A DNA stretch of 64,000 bases from Pontibacter ummariensis (GTDB lineage: Bacteria > Bacteroidota > Bacteroidia > Cytophagales > Hymenobacteraceae): the NCBI RefSeq assembly GCF_900188175.1, contig NZ_FZOQ01000004.1:186001-250000 (forward strand), in the 5' to 3' direction. A program made the position numbers and the translations under genes. Under the pieces are notes generated by a model. It was not told the DNA's origin. It did no database searches and saw nothing but the letters and a program-made list of their open reading frames with translations. Below are positions 52,572 to 60,838 of the stretch, one piece after another. Numbering within the stretch: the first letter of the stretch is position 1; every line of letters begins with the position of its first letter.

Positions 52572-53549
52572 ATGTCTGTACTAGTATTTGTAGAAGGTCT
52601 TAACGGAGAGATCAAAAAGTCCTCGCTGGAGGCAGCATCCTATGGAAGCCAGGTAGCGCAAACGCTTGGCACTTCAGCTACTGCTGTTGCCATAGGCGAT
52701 ATAAACGAAGCATCCCTTGCCAGGCTGGGTGAGCAGGGCATCAGCAAAGTATTGTACGATGCCGATGACCGCCTGAAGCAGTTTGTGGCGGATGCCTATG
52801 TAAAGGTGATCGCGAAAGCGGCCCGGCAGGAAGACGCGAAAGTGCTGGTGTTCTCTTATACGAACATCGGTGCCGCCGTGGGTTCTAAGCTGGCCGTGCG
52901 CCTGAACGGTTCACTGGCTACCAACGTCACGGCTTTGCCTAAAACGGACGGGGAGTTTACTGTTACACGCAGTGTGTTCTCTGGGAAAGCCTTTGCCGAT
53001 GTAGCCCTTACTTCGGATGTAAAGATCATCGGCGTAAAAAAGAACACCATTGATGTTACTTCTAACGCAGGCACCACAGCCAATATCGAGAAATTCTCGA
53101 CGGAGTTGGCAGATGCTGATTTTGCGGCTGCTCCAAAAGAAACGGTGATGCAGGATACCGGAGGCGGCGTGCTGTTGCCGGAGGCGGAAATTGTTGTGTC
53201 TGGCGGACGTGGCTTGAAGGGGCCCGAGAACTGGCACCTGGTAGAGGACCTGGCCAAAGAACTGGGGGCTGCCACAGCCTGCTCTAAGCCTGTATCGGAC
53301 ATGGATTGGAGACCGCACCACGAGCACGTGGGGCAGACCGGTATCACCATTGGTCCTAACCTTTATATCGCGATCGGTATTTCCGGTGCCATTCAGCACC
53401 TGGCGGGGGTTAACTCTTCTAAAGTGATTGTCGTTATTAATAAGGATCCTGAAGCGCCGTTCTTTAAAGCCGCTGATTATGGTATTGTGGGCGATGCGTT
53501 TGAGGTAGTACCTAAATTAATTGAAGCTGCGAAAGCTTTAGACAAATAG
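52572..53549 (+). CDS. etfA: Electron transfer flavoprotein, alpha subunit
   Basis: The 325-residue protein has the alpha-subunit FAD domain: VSGGRGLKGPENWHLVEDLA, HEHVGQTGITIGPNLYIAIG and VIVVINKDPEAPFFKAADYG. The conserved arginine that contacts FAD in most homologues (SRxAVD region) is Lys here, in ACSKPVSDMDWRPHHE. I recall this as common in Bacteroidota, so it is likely a lineage trait. It completes the ETF dimer and ends 17 bases before the bifunctional nuclease gene, so all three genes may share a transcript. Confidence 0.95.
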   Translation: MSVLVFVEGLNGEIKKSSLEAASYGSQVAQTLGTSATAVAIGDINEASLARLGEQGISKVLYDADDRLKQFVADAYVKVIAKAARQEDAKVLVFSYTNIGAAVGSKLAVRLNGSLATNVTALPKTDGEFTVTRSVFSGKAFADVALTSDVKIIGVKKNTIDVTSNAGTTANIEKFSTELADADFAAAPKETVMQDTGGGVLLPEAEIVVSGGRGLKGPENWHLVEDLAKELGAATACSKPVSDMDWRPHHEHVGQTGITIGPNLYIAIGISGAIQHLAGVNSSKVIVVINKDPEAPFFKAADYGIVGDAFEVVPKLIEAAKALDK

Positions 53550-53566
53550 ACTTAGAAGAAGACACT

Positions 53567-54172
53567 GTGGAGAAAATTCAGTTAGAGATACTTGGCCTCT
53601 CTTCGAGCCAATCGCAGACGGGGTCCTTTGCCCTTGTGTTAGGTGAACGAGAGGGAAACAGAAGATTGCCTATTATCATCGGCATGTTCGAGGCACAGTC
53701 CATTGCCATTCAGATAGAGAAGATAAACCCGAACCGCCCCCTGACGCACGACTTGTTCAAGACCTTTGCCGAGCAGATGGATGTGAGCATTACGGAGATT
53801 CTCATCTCAGATCTGAAAGAGGGGGTGTTTTACTCCAAGATCATGTGCACAGACGGGACAAAGGACTTTGAACTGGACTCCCGGCCTTCGGATGCCATCG
53901 CCATCGGCCTGCGCTTTGGGGTGCCGATCTACACCGTAGAGAGCGTGTTATCGGAGGCAGGTATCGTATTGAGCGACCTGGAAGAAGAGGAGGATGAAAA
54001 CGACGAAATGACGGTAAAGAGCAGTTCGTCTACTACGCCATCCTCTACAGCCAAGGAATCGCTCAGCCAGACATCGACCGATGAGTTAAACAAGATGTTG
54101 AACGACGCCCTGGACAAAGAGGACTATGAACGGGCCGCTAAAATACGCGACGAACTGAACAAGCGAAACTGA
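53567..54172 (+). CDS. Bifunctional nuclease-domain protein (DUF151) with UVR motif
   Basis: Starting at GTG 53567, the 201-residue product begins EKIQLEILGLSSSQSQTGSF and continues with the BFN/DUF151 pattern, LPIIIGMFEAQSIAIQIEKI and DSRPSDAIAIGLRFGVPIY. An acidic, Ser/Thr-rich linker (about 136-168) leads to a C-terminal UVR motif (DELNKMLNDALDKEDYERAA, KIRDEL), known from UvrB/UvrC interaction. BFN proteins have DNase and RNase activity in plants, and their bacterial role is unclear. It follows etfA directly and ends at a terminator. Confidence 0.88.
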   Translation: MEKIQLEILGLSSSQSQTGSFALVLGEREGNRRLPIIIGMFEAQSIAIQIEKINPNRPLTHDLFKTFAEQMDVSITEILISDLKEGVFYSKIMCTDGTKDFELDSRPSDAIAIGLRFGVPIYTVESVLSEAGIVLSDLEEEEDENDEMTVKSSSSTTPSSTAKESLSQTSTDELNKMLNDALDKEDYERAAKIRDELNKRN

Positions 54173-54196
54173 TATAACAACGAGCACAAGGTAAAG

Positions 54197-54229
54197 AAAG
54201 TCCCCTGCCCCACTGGCAGGGGACTTTTT
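54197..54229 (+). terminator. Intrinsic terminator overlapping the next promoter
   Basis: AAAGTCCCCTGCC at 54197-54209 pairs with GGCAGGGGACTTT at 54215-54227 around a 5-base loop, followed by TT-rich sequence. The T run overlaps the -33 TTG of the nucleoside transporter promoter. Confidence 0.9.
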
Positions 54230-54257
54230 GTTTTATAAGATATTCAGCTTACTTTTG
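54228..54257 (+). promoter_or_regulatory. Promoter of the nucleoside transporter gene
   Basis: TTG at 54228-54230, exactly 19 bases, then TACTTTTG at 54250-54257 fits the Bacteroidota sigma-factor consensus. The expected start of transcription is near 54262, about 15 bases before the ATG at 54277. This is one of the cleanest promoters in the window. Confidence 0.75.
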
Positions 54258-54276
54258 GCAAATTTTGTCCCAAAGC

Positions 54277-55581
54277 ATGTACGATATTTTCAGAGGGGTC
54301 ATCGGGTTAGTAGCCCTGTTGGCCATCGCGTTCTTATTTTCTAAAAACAAAAAACAAATCGATTGGAAGCTGGTCGGCTTCGGAGTTTTCCTGCAAGTGT
54401 TATTTGGCGTACTCGTGACGCAGGTGCCTTTGGTGGCAGATATCTTTGCTGCTGTGAGCCGCGGCTTTGTCACCTTCCTGGACTTTTCGCAGGCCGGCGC
54501 CGAGTTTCTTTTCGGCCCCCTTGCCAACCCTGAGAATAACGGCGGACTGGGGTATATTTTCGCTTTTTCTGTTCTTCCTACCATTATCTTCTTCTCTACG
54601 GTTTCATCCGGCCTTTACTATCTGGGTATTTTGCAGAAAATAGTGTGGGGGATTGCCTGGGTGATGTCGAAGGGGATGCGGCTTTCAGGGGCAGAGAGCC
54701 TTTCCGCGGCAGGTAATATCTTTCTGGGGCAGACAGAGGCGCCCCTACTGGTGCGTCCGTTCATTGGCACCATGACGCGCTCGGAGCTGATGTGCTTGAT
54801 GACAGGCGGTATGGCTACATTGGCAGGAGGGGTGCTGGCCGCTTATGTGGCATTTTTAGGGGGGGACGACCCTGCACAGAAGGCCATTTTTGCGGCTCAC
54901 CTGCTCACTGCCTCTATCATGAATGCCCCTGCAGGGATTGTGCTGGCTAAAATACTGGTGCCGGAAACGGAGCCGGATAAGATAAAGACAGAGCTGGAGG
55001 TAAATCAAGAGCAGCTCGGAGTAAACCTGATCGACGCCCTGAGCCGGGGTGCTGCGGATGGCTTACGCCTGGCGGCCAACGTAGGCGGTATGTTGCTAGC
55101 CTTTATCGCGGTGATAGCATTGGTGAATTACCTGTTAACAGATCTGATTGGCGACTGGACAGGCTTGAACGCCTGGGTAGTGGCTTCGACGGAGGGAAGC
55201 TTTGATGGGTTCTCCCTGCAATACGTGTTGGGGCAGATCTTCCGCATTTTTGCCTTTATCATGGGCGTACCATGGGTCGATACACTGGAAGTAGGCAGTT
55301 TGCTTGGTCAGAAAACAGCCATCAACGAGTTCGTTGCCTATCTTTCTCTGGCGGAGATGAAGACAGCCGAGTTGCTCACACCTAAGTCAATTGTGATGGC
55401 CACTTATGCTCTGTGTGGGTTTTCAAACTTTAGCTCTATTGCCATCCAGATCGGTGGCATTGGCAGCATGGCACCAAGCCAGCAGGGCAACCTGTCTAAG
55501 CTGGGATTCCTTGCCTTGCTAGGCGCCTCTCTGGCTTGTATGATGACGGCAACAGTAGCTGGCATGCTCTACGTGCTATAA
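54277..55581 (+). CDS. CNT-family nucleoside transporter
   Basis: The ATG at 54277 gives a 434-residue polytopic protein with the CNT/NupC pattern: early helices (FRGVIGLVALLAIAFLFSKN), then GQTEAPLLVRPFIGTMTRSE and, near the C-terminus, YALCGFSNFSSIAIQIGGIG. The G-Q-(T/S)-E-(A/S)-P segment contains residues used for nucleoside binding in CNT structures. It imports nucleosides with Na+ or H+. It is transcribed from its own promoter and ends at a 54-bp palindrome. Confidence 0.92.
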   Translation: MYDIFRGVIGLVALLAIAFLFSKNKKQIDWKLVGFGVFLQVLFGVLVTQVPLVADIFAAVSRGFVTFLDFSQAGAEFLFGPLANPENNGGLGYIFAFSVLPTIIFFSTVSSGLYYLGILQKIVWGIAWVMSKGMRLSGAESLSAAGNIFLGQTEAPLLVRPFIGTMTRSELMCLMTGGMATLAGGVLAAYVAFLGGDDPAQKAIFAAHLLTASIMNAPAGIVLAKILVPETEPDKIKTELEVNQEQLGVNLIDALSRGAADGLRLAANVGGMLLAFIAVIALVNYLLTDLIGDWTGLNAWVVASTEGSFDGFSLQYVLGQIFRIFAFIMGVPWVDTLEVGSLLGQKTAINEFVAYLSLAEMKTAELLTPKSIVMATYALCGFSNFSSIAIQIGGIGSMAPSQQGNLSKLGFLALLGASLACMMTATVAGMLYVL

Positions 55582-55598
55582 GCAAGATAAGAAGCTTA

Positions 55599-55652
55599 CC
55601 ATACAAAGCGAAAGGCTCCTGTTGTACAACAGGAGCCTTTCGCTTTGTATGG
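55599..55652. terminator. 54-bp perfect palindrome, bidirectional terminator
   Basis: The 27-base left arm (from CCATACAAAGCGAAAGG through to TTGT) is followed with no loop by its exact complement ending CTTTGTATGG. The extruded stem would have a tight turn at its centre. It separates the transporter gene from the convergent ATPase gene, so termination in both directions is the plain function. Confidence 0.9.
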
Positions 55653-55669
55653 CCTGTTTGGCGGGCAGC

Positions 55670-56458
55670 CTAGCCCTGCCGGCGCCTTTCCTCTTCTTCC
55701 TCCTCTTCCTCCACTTTCTTGGCGTCGCGCATCAGCCGGTTGGCGAAAATAAAGTCATTCAGCTCGTCCACGTTGGAATCCATGATGTCGTCGCGGGTGC
55801 CCTCCCAAAGCTTTTTGCCTTCATACAGGAACATGATTTTGTCCCCGATCTCAATCACAGAGTTCATGTCGTGCGTCACCACGATGGTTGTGATGCCATA
55901 CTCTTCTGTGATTTCCTTGATCAGCTCATCGATCTTAATGGCAGTGAGCGGATCGAGGCCCGAGTTAGGCTCATCGCAGAACAGGTAAGTACAGTTAGGG
56001 GCAATGGCCCGGGCAATACCTACCCGCTTCTTCATGCCGCCACTTAGTTCGGAGGGCATTTTCTTGTTCGCGTTCTCCAGCCCTACGCGCTTGAGGCAGG
56101 TATTTACCCGGTCCAGGCGCTCGTCTTTCGGCATGTCGGAAAGCATCTTTAGCGGGAACTCGATGTTTTGCTCCACCGTCATGGAGTCGAACAGGGCAGA
56201 GCCCTGAAACAGCATCCCGATCTTTCTTCTGATCTCCTGCCGGATGTCCAGTTTGTTGTTTGTAAAGTAAGTGCCGTCGAAGGTGACACTGCCAATATCC
56301 GGCTTAATCAGGCCGACGATGCACTTTAACAGCACGCTTTTACCTGTGCCGCTGGCGCCAAGCAAGAGGTTGGTCTTACCGGTTTCAAAAACACCGCTAA
56401 TCCCGTCCAGCACTTTCTTGTCGCCGAAGGTTTTATGTATGTTGTGTATTTCTATCAT
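55670..56458 (-). CDS. mlaF: MlaF-type ABC ATPase
   Basis: The 262-residue ATPase has Walker A GASGTGKS (34-41), Q loop MLFQGSALFD, signature LSGGMKKRVG, Walker B CDEPNSGLDP and the switch His in VVTHDMNSV. These variants (especially GASGTGKS and FQGSALFDSMTV) are characteristic of MlaF/Ttg2A, the ATPase that drives phospholipid movement between membranes. A glutamate/arginine-rich tail (about 245-262) is unusual. It is downstream of the MlaE-like gene, separated by 96 bases. Direction of lipid transport is not readable. Confidence 0.88.
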   Translation of the reverse strand: MIEIHNIHKTFGDKKVLDGISGVFETGKTNLLLGASGTGKSVLLKCIVGLIKPDIGSVTFDGTYFTNNKLDIRQEIRRKIGMLFQGSALFDSMTVEQNIEFPLKMLSDMPKDERLDRVNTCLKRVGLENANKKMPSELSGGMKKRVGIARAIAPNCTYLFCDEPNSGLDPLTAIKIDELIKEITEEYGITTIVVTHDMNSVIEIGDKIMFLYEGKKLWEGTRDDIMDSNVDELNDFIFANRLMRDAKKVEEEEEEEERRRQG

Positions 56459-56554
56459 ATTCTGGTTGTTTTCACGGGCAGCTGGCTTCTTCTACACCCC
56501 ACACCTATACTTACGTTTGCCTTTCCCGGCGCAAGCCTTCTGTCTGTTTCCTGC

Positions 56555-57286
56555 TCACAATAACAGCTCCGCGCAAACATAATCCGCTATCAGCACGGCA
56601 ATAACGCTGTTAGTTACAGCCGCTGTACTGGCCGCCCCTACCTCCAGGGCACCTCCTTTGGTGTAATATCCCCGGAAAGAGGAAATACTCGAGATCAGAT
56701 AAGCAAAGACCACCGACTTGATCAGGGCAAACAAGATGTTGTACCCGATAAAGTCATCCCGCACGCCCGTGATATACTCCTGTGCCGATAACGCACCGGA
56801 GAGGGTGCCAGCCACATAGCCGCCCGCAATAGACAGGAACATGGAGATGATCACCAGCATCGGAAACACGAGCAGGGCCGCTATGATTTTGGGTAAGACC
56901 AGGTAAGAGGCCGAGTTGATGCCCATGACTTCAAGTGCATCCACCTGTTCTGTTATCTGCATGGTGCCTAAGCCACCTGCAATGCTGGAGCCCACTTTGC
57001 CCGCCAGCACAATGGAGGTGATGGTGGGGGCCAATTCCAGGATCGTCATTTCCCGGACCATAAAGCCAATAGTGGAGCGGGGGATAAAAGCATTGTCCAG
57101 GTTATAAGCGATCTGTACGCAGGTAACCGCACCAATAAAGGTGCTGACGATCGCCACGATAAAGATGGAGTTGATGCCTATCAAAATGGCTTCGTCTATG
57201 GTTCGGTTAAACAAGATGCGAGGCGATTCACTGCGGCTGAACAGACTCGACATGAATAGCAAATACTTTCCTAAATATTGCAACAT
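56555..57286 (-). CDS. mlaE: MlaE-type permease
   Basis: The 243-residue membrane protein belongs to the MlaE/YrbE family: REMTILELAPTITSIVLAGK, GKVGSSIAGGLGTMQITEQV, DALEVMGINSASYLVLPKII and a C-terminal helix with DYVCAELLL. About five membrane helices are present. With the MlaF-type ATPase downstream it forms the inner membrane core of a lipid transporter. A substrate-binding MlaD/MCE gene is not adjacent, although such genes are often linked in this phylum. Confidence 0.9.
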   Translation of the reverse strand: MLQYLGKYLLFMSSLFSRSESPRILFNRTIDEAILIGINSIFIVAIVSTFIGAVTCVQIAYNLDNAFIPRSTIGFMVREMTILELAPTITSIVLAGKVGSSIAGGLGTMQITEQVDALEVMGINSASYLVLPKIIAALLVFPMLVIISMFLSIAGGYVAGTLSGALSAQEYITGVRDDFIGYNILFALIKSVVFAYLISSISSFRGYYTKGGALEVGAASTAAVTNSVIAVLIADYVCAELLL

Positions 57287-57400
57287 AAGGGGTTTGGATG
57301 CAGGTTAAAGCAAGGTTAAAAGCCCGACCTTAGGCAAAAATACTCTATTAATACCTATCTTACGTTTAAAATAGCAAAACATATAAAACTGTACATATTT

Positions 57401-58108
57401 ATGCAACAATACATTTTGGTGACAGGGGGTACGAAGGGCATTGGCCGGGCCGTGATAGAACAGTTCGCCAAAGAGGGTTTCCATATTATCACCTGTTCCC
57501 GAAACGAAAAGGACTTGCAAAAGTTAAAGCTGGAGATTGAGCAGGACTACACCTTCTCCAAGGTGCGCTACAAGGAAGTGGACCTCAGCGACAGAAAGTC
57601 TTTGAAAGCGTTTGCCTCTTTTGTGAAAGAGCTTGGCGTGAAAATAGACGTGCTGGTCAACAACAGCGGTCTTTTTATTCCGGGTAAGATCACTGAAGAG
57701 GATGACGAAGCCCTTCCGTTCATGATCAACACCAACCTGTACAGTGCCTATTATATGACCAAGGCCTTCGTGCACGATATGATCGCCAGCCGTTCCGGCC
57801 ATATCTTTAACCTCTGCTCCACGGCTAGTATTACCCCTTACATTAACGGCGGTTCTTACTGTATCTCCAAGTATGCCATGTACGGCATGACCAAGGTGCT
57901 GCGGGAGGAACTGAAGGAGCATAACGTGCGCGTCACAGCCATCCTGCCCGGTGCTACCCTTACAGCTAGTTGGGAAGGCGTAGACCTGCCGCCAGAACGC
58001 TTTATAAAGCCCGCAGATGTTGCCATGGCCATCTGGAACGCCTATACCTTGTCGGAGAACAGCGTGGTAGAGGAACTGTTGATACGGCCGCAGCTAGGGG
58101 ATCTCTAG
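57401..58108 (+). CDS. Short-chain dehydrogenase/reductase, 235 aa
   Basis: The NAD(P) site TGGTKGIG lies at 8-15, and NNSG follows at about 86-89. The catalytic set is Ser in NLCSTASITP, Tyr and Lys in SYCISKYAMYG. The Lys and Arg in TCSRNEKDLQK suggest a preference for NADP. The family is very broad and no substrate is evident. It is divergent from the mlaE gene by 114 bases and separate from the second dehydrogenase at 59030. Confidence 0.9.
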   Translation: MQQYILVTGGTKGIGRAVIEQFAKEGFHIITCSRNEKDLQKLKLEIEQDYTFSKVRYKEVDLSDRKSLKAFASFVKELGVKIDVLVNNSGLFIPGKITEEDDEALPFMINTNLYSAYYMTKAFVHDMIASRSGHIFNLCSTASITPYINGGSYCISKYAMYGMTKVLREELKEHNVRVTAILPGATLTASWEGVDLPPERFIKPADVAMAIWNAYTLSENSVVEELLIRPQLGDL

Positions 58109-58288
58109 CAGCTGGCATCAGTCAGGCAGACCTGCTTGCACTCATGAAAAGGGCCAGGCAGTCGGTCTGTCTTTGCGCTTGCTGCTATGTATCCCTGCTG
58201 GGCACTTGAGTAAGTGGTGAGAATGAATGATACGTATACTAGATGGCATAAGTGCTAAGGTGGCTTGTGATGCCCATATCCTAAGTAA

Positions 58289-58942
58289 ATGAAAGTAAGA
58301 GTAAAGGTATGCTGCATCAGCAGCATTCAGGAGGCACAGCTTGCCATCGGTCAAGGCGCATCGGCTGTAGGGCTGGTAGGGGAGATGCCAAGCGGTCCCG
58401 GCGTAATCCCGGATGATCGGATACGGGAAATTGTAGAAACCGTACCGCCGGCTATTGCCTCTTTCCTGCTTACCTCCCGTACCGATGCCGGCGCCATTAT
58501 CGCGCACCACCGCCTTGTGCACGCCAATACCATTCAATTGGTGGATGCCGTTCCTGAGGCAGCCTATGCGCAGCTCCGGCAGGCTCTACCGGGCGTTAAA
58601 CTGGTGCAGGTAATTCATGTGCTGGGTGAGGAGAGCGTGGCGCAGGCACAACAGGTAGCAGAGAAGGTAGACGCCATCCTGCTGGACTCGGGCAACCCGA
58701 AGCTGTCCGTAAAGGAGCTGGGGGGCACGGGGCGTATCCATGACTGGGTGCTCAGCCGTAAAATACGGGAAAGCATCAGGAAGCCTGTTTTTCTGGCAGG
58801 CGGGCTGAAGGCAGAGAACGTGCGGGAGGCCATAGAGGTGGTGCAGCCTTTTGGCGTAGACCTGTGCAGCGGCGTGCGCACCAACGGGCACCTGGACCCC
58901 TATAAGCTGGAGAAGTTCTTTCGGGCAGTGGAGCAGGCTTAG
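58289..58942 (+). CDS. TrpF-like phosphoribosylanthranilate isomerase homologue
   Basis: This 217-residue barrel protein starts VRVKVCCISSIQEAQLAIGQ, where true TrpF has VKICG-x-(T/R). It keeps the second-half segments AILLDSGN, GGTGRIHDWVL, FLAGGLKAENV and GVDLCSGVR, including the catalytic Asp in LLDSG. Because the first catalytic Cys is present in KVCC but the following Gly is lost, activity is uncertain. It stands apart from any tryptophan operon, beside two short-chain dehydrogenases. It could be a TrpF paralogue with another substrate. Confidence 0.75.
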   Translation: MKVRVKVCCISSIQEAQLAIGQGASAVGLVGEMPSGPGVIPDDRIREIVETVPPAIASFLLTSRTDAGAIIAHHRLVHANTIQLVDAVPEAAYAQLRQALPGVKLVQVIHVLGEESVAQAQQVAEKVDAILLDSGNPKLSVKELGGTGRIHDWVLSRKIRESIRKPVFLAGGLKAENVREAIEVVQPFGVDLCSGVRTNGHLDPYKLEKFFRAVEQA

Positions 58943-59029
58943 ACAGGGTGCCTTTGCGCCTACTGCTTTACGGTGGTGCTTCCCCCTCAAAAGAGACATA
59001 CAATCTTTACACCATACAAAATACAAACT

Positions 59030-59734
59030 ATGAATCTTGAAGGAAAAATTGCTGTCGTAACTGGTGTTAGCAAAGGCATTGGCTTGGCCACGGTGAAGGC
59101 CTTGTTGGACAAGGGCATGCAAGTAGCGGGCTGGGGACGAACCGCACCAGAACTGCAGCACGATAATTTCCATTTCTTTGAGTGTGACGTGCGCTATAAC
59201 GAATCTGTGCAGCGCGCTTTTGACCAGACGATAGCCAGGTTAGGGGTACACATATCCGTACTTGTGAACAACGCGGGTATGGGAGTAGCCGCTCTGTTGG
59301 AAGAGACTTCGCTGGACGAGTGGCACACCATGTTTGAGACGAATGTGAACGGCATCTTTTACTGCACCCGCCTGGTGTTGCCGGGCATGAAGGAGCTGGA
59401 AGAAGGCCATGTCATTAACATTTCCTCCATTGCAGGCACCACAGGGGTAGAGGGCATGTCGGGCTACTGTGGTACCAAGCATGCCGTGCGTGGCATCTCG
59501 CACTCGCTATACAAGGAAGTGCGCAGCTATGGCGTGAAGGTAACCTGCATCTACCCGGGCTCTGTACAAACCAACTTCTTTGACAACATTGACCAGGTGA
59601 TTGCCAGCGACAACATGATGCGCCCCGAGGACATTGCCTCGACTATCCTCCACGCTTTGGAGTCCCATCCGAACTACCACCACGTTGATATAGAGGTCCG
59701 GCCCCTGATGCCGAAGGGAAAAATTAAGAAATAG
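59030..59734 (+). CDS. Short-chain dehydrogenase/reductase, 234 aa
   Basis: The ATG at 59030 (MNLEGKIAVVTGVSKGIGLA) is chosen over upstream in-frame codons. The glycine-rich loop TGVSKGIG is at 11-18, NNAGMG follows near 86, and the catalytic residues are Ser in NISSIAGTTG and Tyr-Lys in SGYCGTKHAVRG. A glycine-rich C-terminus with PLMPKGKIKK is typical for classical SDRs of the FabG/YdfG kind. Substrate unknown. The gene lies between the TrpF-like gene and gldA. Confidence 0.9.
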   Translation: MNLEGKIAVVTGVSKGIGLATVKALLDKGMQVAGWGRTAPELQHDNFHFFECDVRYNESVQRAFDQTIARLGVHISVLVNNAGMGVAALLEETSLDEWHTMFETNVNGIFYCTRLVLPGMKELEEGHVINISSIAGTTGVEGMSGYCGTKHAVRGISHSLYKEVRSYGVKVTCIYPGSVQTNFFDNIDQVIASDNMMRPEDIASTILHALESHPNYHHVDIEVRPLMPKGKIKK

Positions 59735-59834
59735 AAACAGAATGGCGTGGCTTTTGTAGCTTTACGATCTGCAATAAAGAACCTGGGCCGGGTGGGCTGT
59801 AAGCCTGCCCGGTTTATCTTAATAAAGAAAGAGA

Positions 59835-60749
59835 TTGTCAGTAGAAGTAAAGAACCTAACCAAGGTATATGGCGAGCAGCACGCCGTGGATGATATCTCG
59901 TTCACAGTGGAGCAGGGGCAGATCCTGGGGTTCCTGGGGCCGAACGGCGCCGGAAAGTCCACCACCATGAAGATTGCCACTTGCTACCTGCCGCCCAGCG
60001 CGGGTACTGTGTTGGTGAATGGGCATGACGTGCTACAAGATCCCATTGCCGTGCGCCGGAACGTCGGCTATTTGCCCGAGCACAACCCCCTGTACCTGGA
60101 CATGTACGTGCACGAGTACCTGAACTTTGTGGCCTCAGTGTACAACCTGAAAGGCAAGCATGCCCGAGCCCGGGTGCAGGAAATGGTCGAGCTGTGCGGC
60201 CTTACCCTAGAGCAGGGGAAAAAGATAGGGGCCCTCTCCAAAGGGTACCGACAGCGCGTGGGGCTGGCGCAAGCCCTGGTCCACGACCCGCAGGTACTCA
60301 TCCTGGATGAGCCCACGACAGGACTCGACCCGAACCAGATTCTAGAGATCCGCTCCCTGATCAAGCAGGTGGGCCAGAACAAAACCGTTATCTTTTCGAC
60401 CCATATCATGCAGGAGGTGGCCGCCATCTGCGACCGCGTGGTAATCATTAACCGGGGCCAGCTGGTGGCAAACAGCGATGTGGCCAGCCTGCAGGCCGGT
60501 GGCAAGGACGAGAAGGTGACCTTGGTAGAGTTTGAGCAACCCGTGGAAGTGGAGGCCCTGCAAGGGGTGCCAGGGGTGCTGCAGGTAGAGCAGGCACAGA
60601 ACAACGTGTACCGGGTTACCTCTAAAAGGCAGACGGACATCCGGGCGAACGTGTTCCGGGTTGCAGCAGAACGAAACTGGCCATTAGTAGGGCTGCGGCA
60701 GGAAGAGAACTCGCTTGAAAAAGTGTTCCAGGAACTTACGAAGAAATAA
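59835..60749 (+). CDS. gldA: Gliding motility ABC transporter ATPase GldA
   Basis: Starting at TTG 59835, the 304-residue protein has Walker A GPNGAGKST (about 35-43), Q loop GYLPEHNPLYL, signature LSKGYRQRVGLAQA, Walker B ILDEPTTGLDP and switch His in STHIMQEV. The gldF and gldG genes follow, as in the gliding motility transporter of Bacteroidota. The signature LSKGY is the variant usual in this family. The weak TTG start and absence of a clear ribosome site are common in the phylum. Confidence 0.92.
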   Translation: MSVEVKNLTKVYGEQHAVDDISFTVEQGQILGFLGPNGAGKSTTMKIATCYLPPSAGTVLVNGHDVLQDPIAVRRNVGYLPEHNPLYLDMYVHEYLNFVASVYNLKGKHARARVQEMVELCGLTLEQGKKIGALSKGYRQRVGLAQALVHDPQVLILDEPTTGLDPNQILEIRSLIKQVGQNKTVIFSTHIMQEVAAICDRVVIINRGQLVANSDVASLQAGGKDEKVTLVEFEQPVEVEALQGVPGVLQVEQAQNNVYRVTSKRQTDIRANVFRVAAERNWPLVGLRQEENSLEKVFQELTKK

Positions 60750-60777
60750 CAAACAGGACGTGCTGCATGACGGAGAA

Positions 60778-60800
60778 AGCCCCTGCCAACAGCAGGGGCT
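60778..60800 (+). other. Hairpin between gldA and gldF without a T tract
   Basis: AGCCCCTGC pairs with GCAGGGGCT across the 5-base loop CAACA, but no U run follows, so it is not a classical terminator. It lies in the 89-base gap of a transcription unit and might limit or stabilise part of the message. Confidence 0.5.
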
Positions 60801-60838
60801 GGCACTAGGCTTGTCGGGCAGCATTCAAGAAGAAAATA

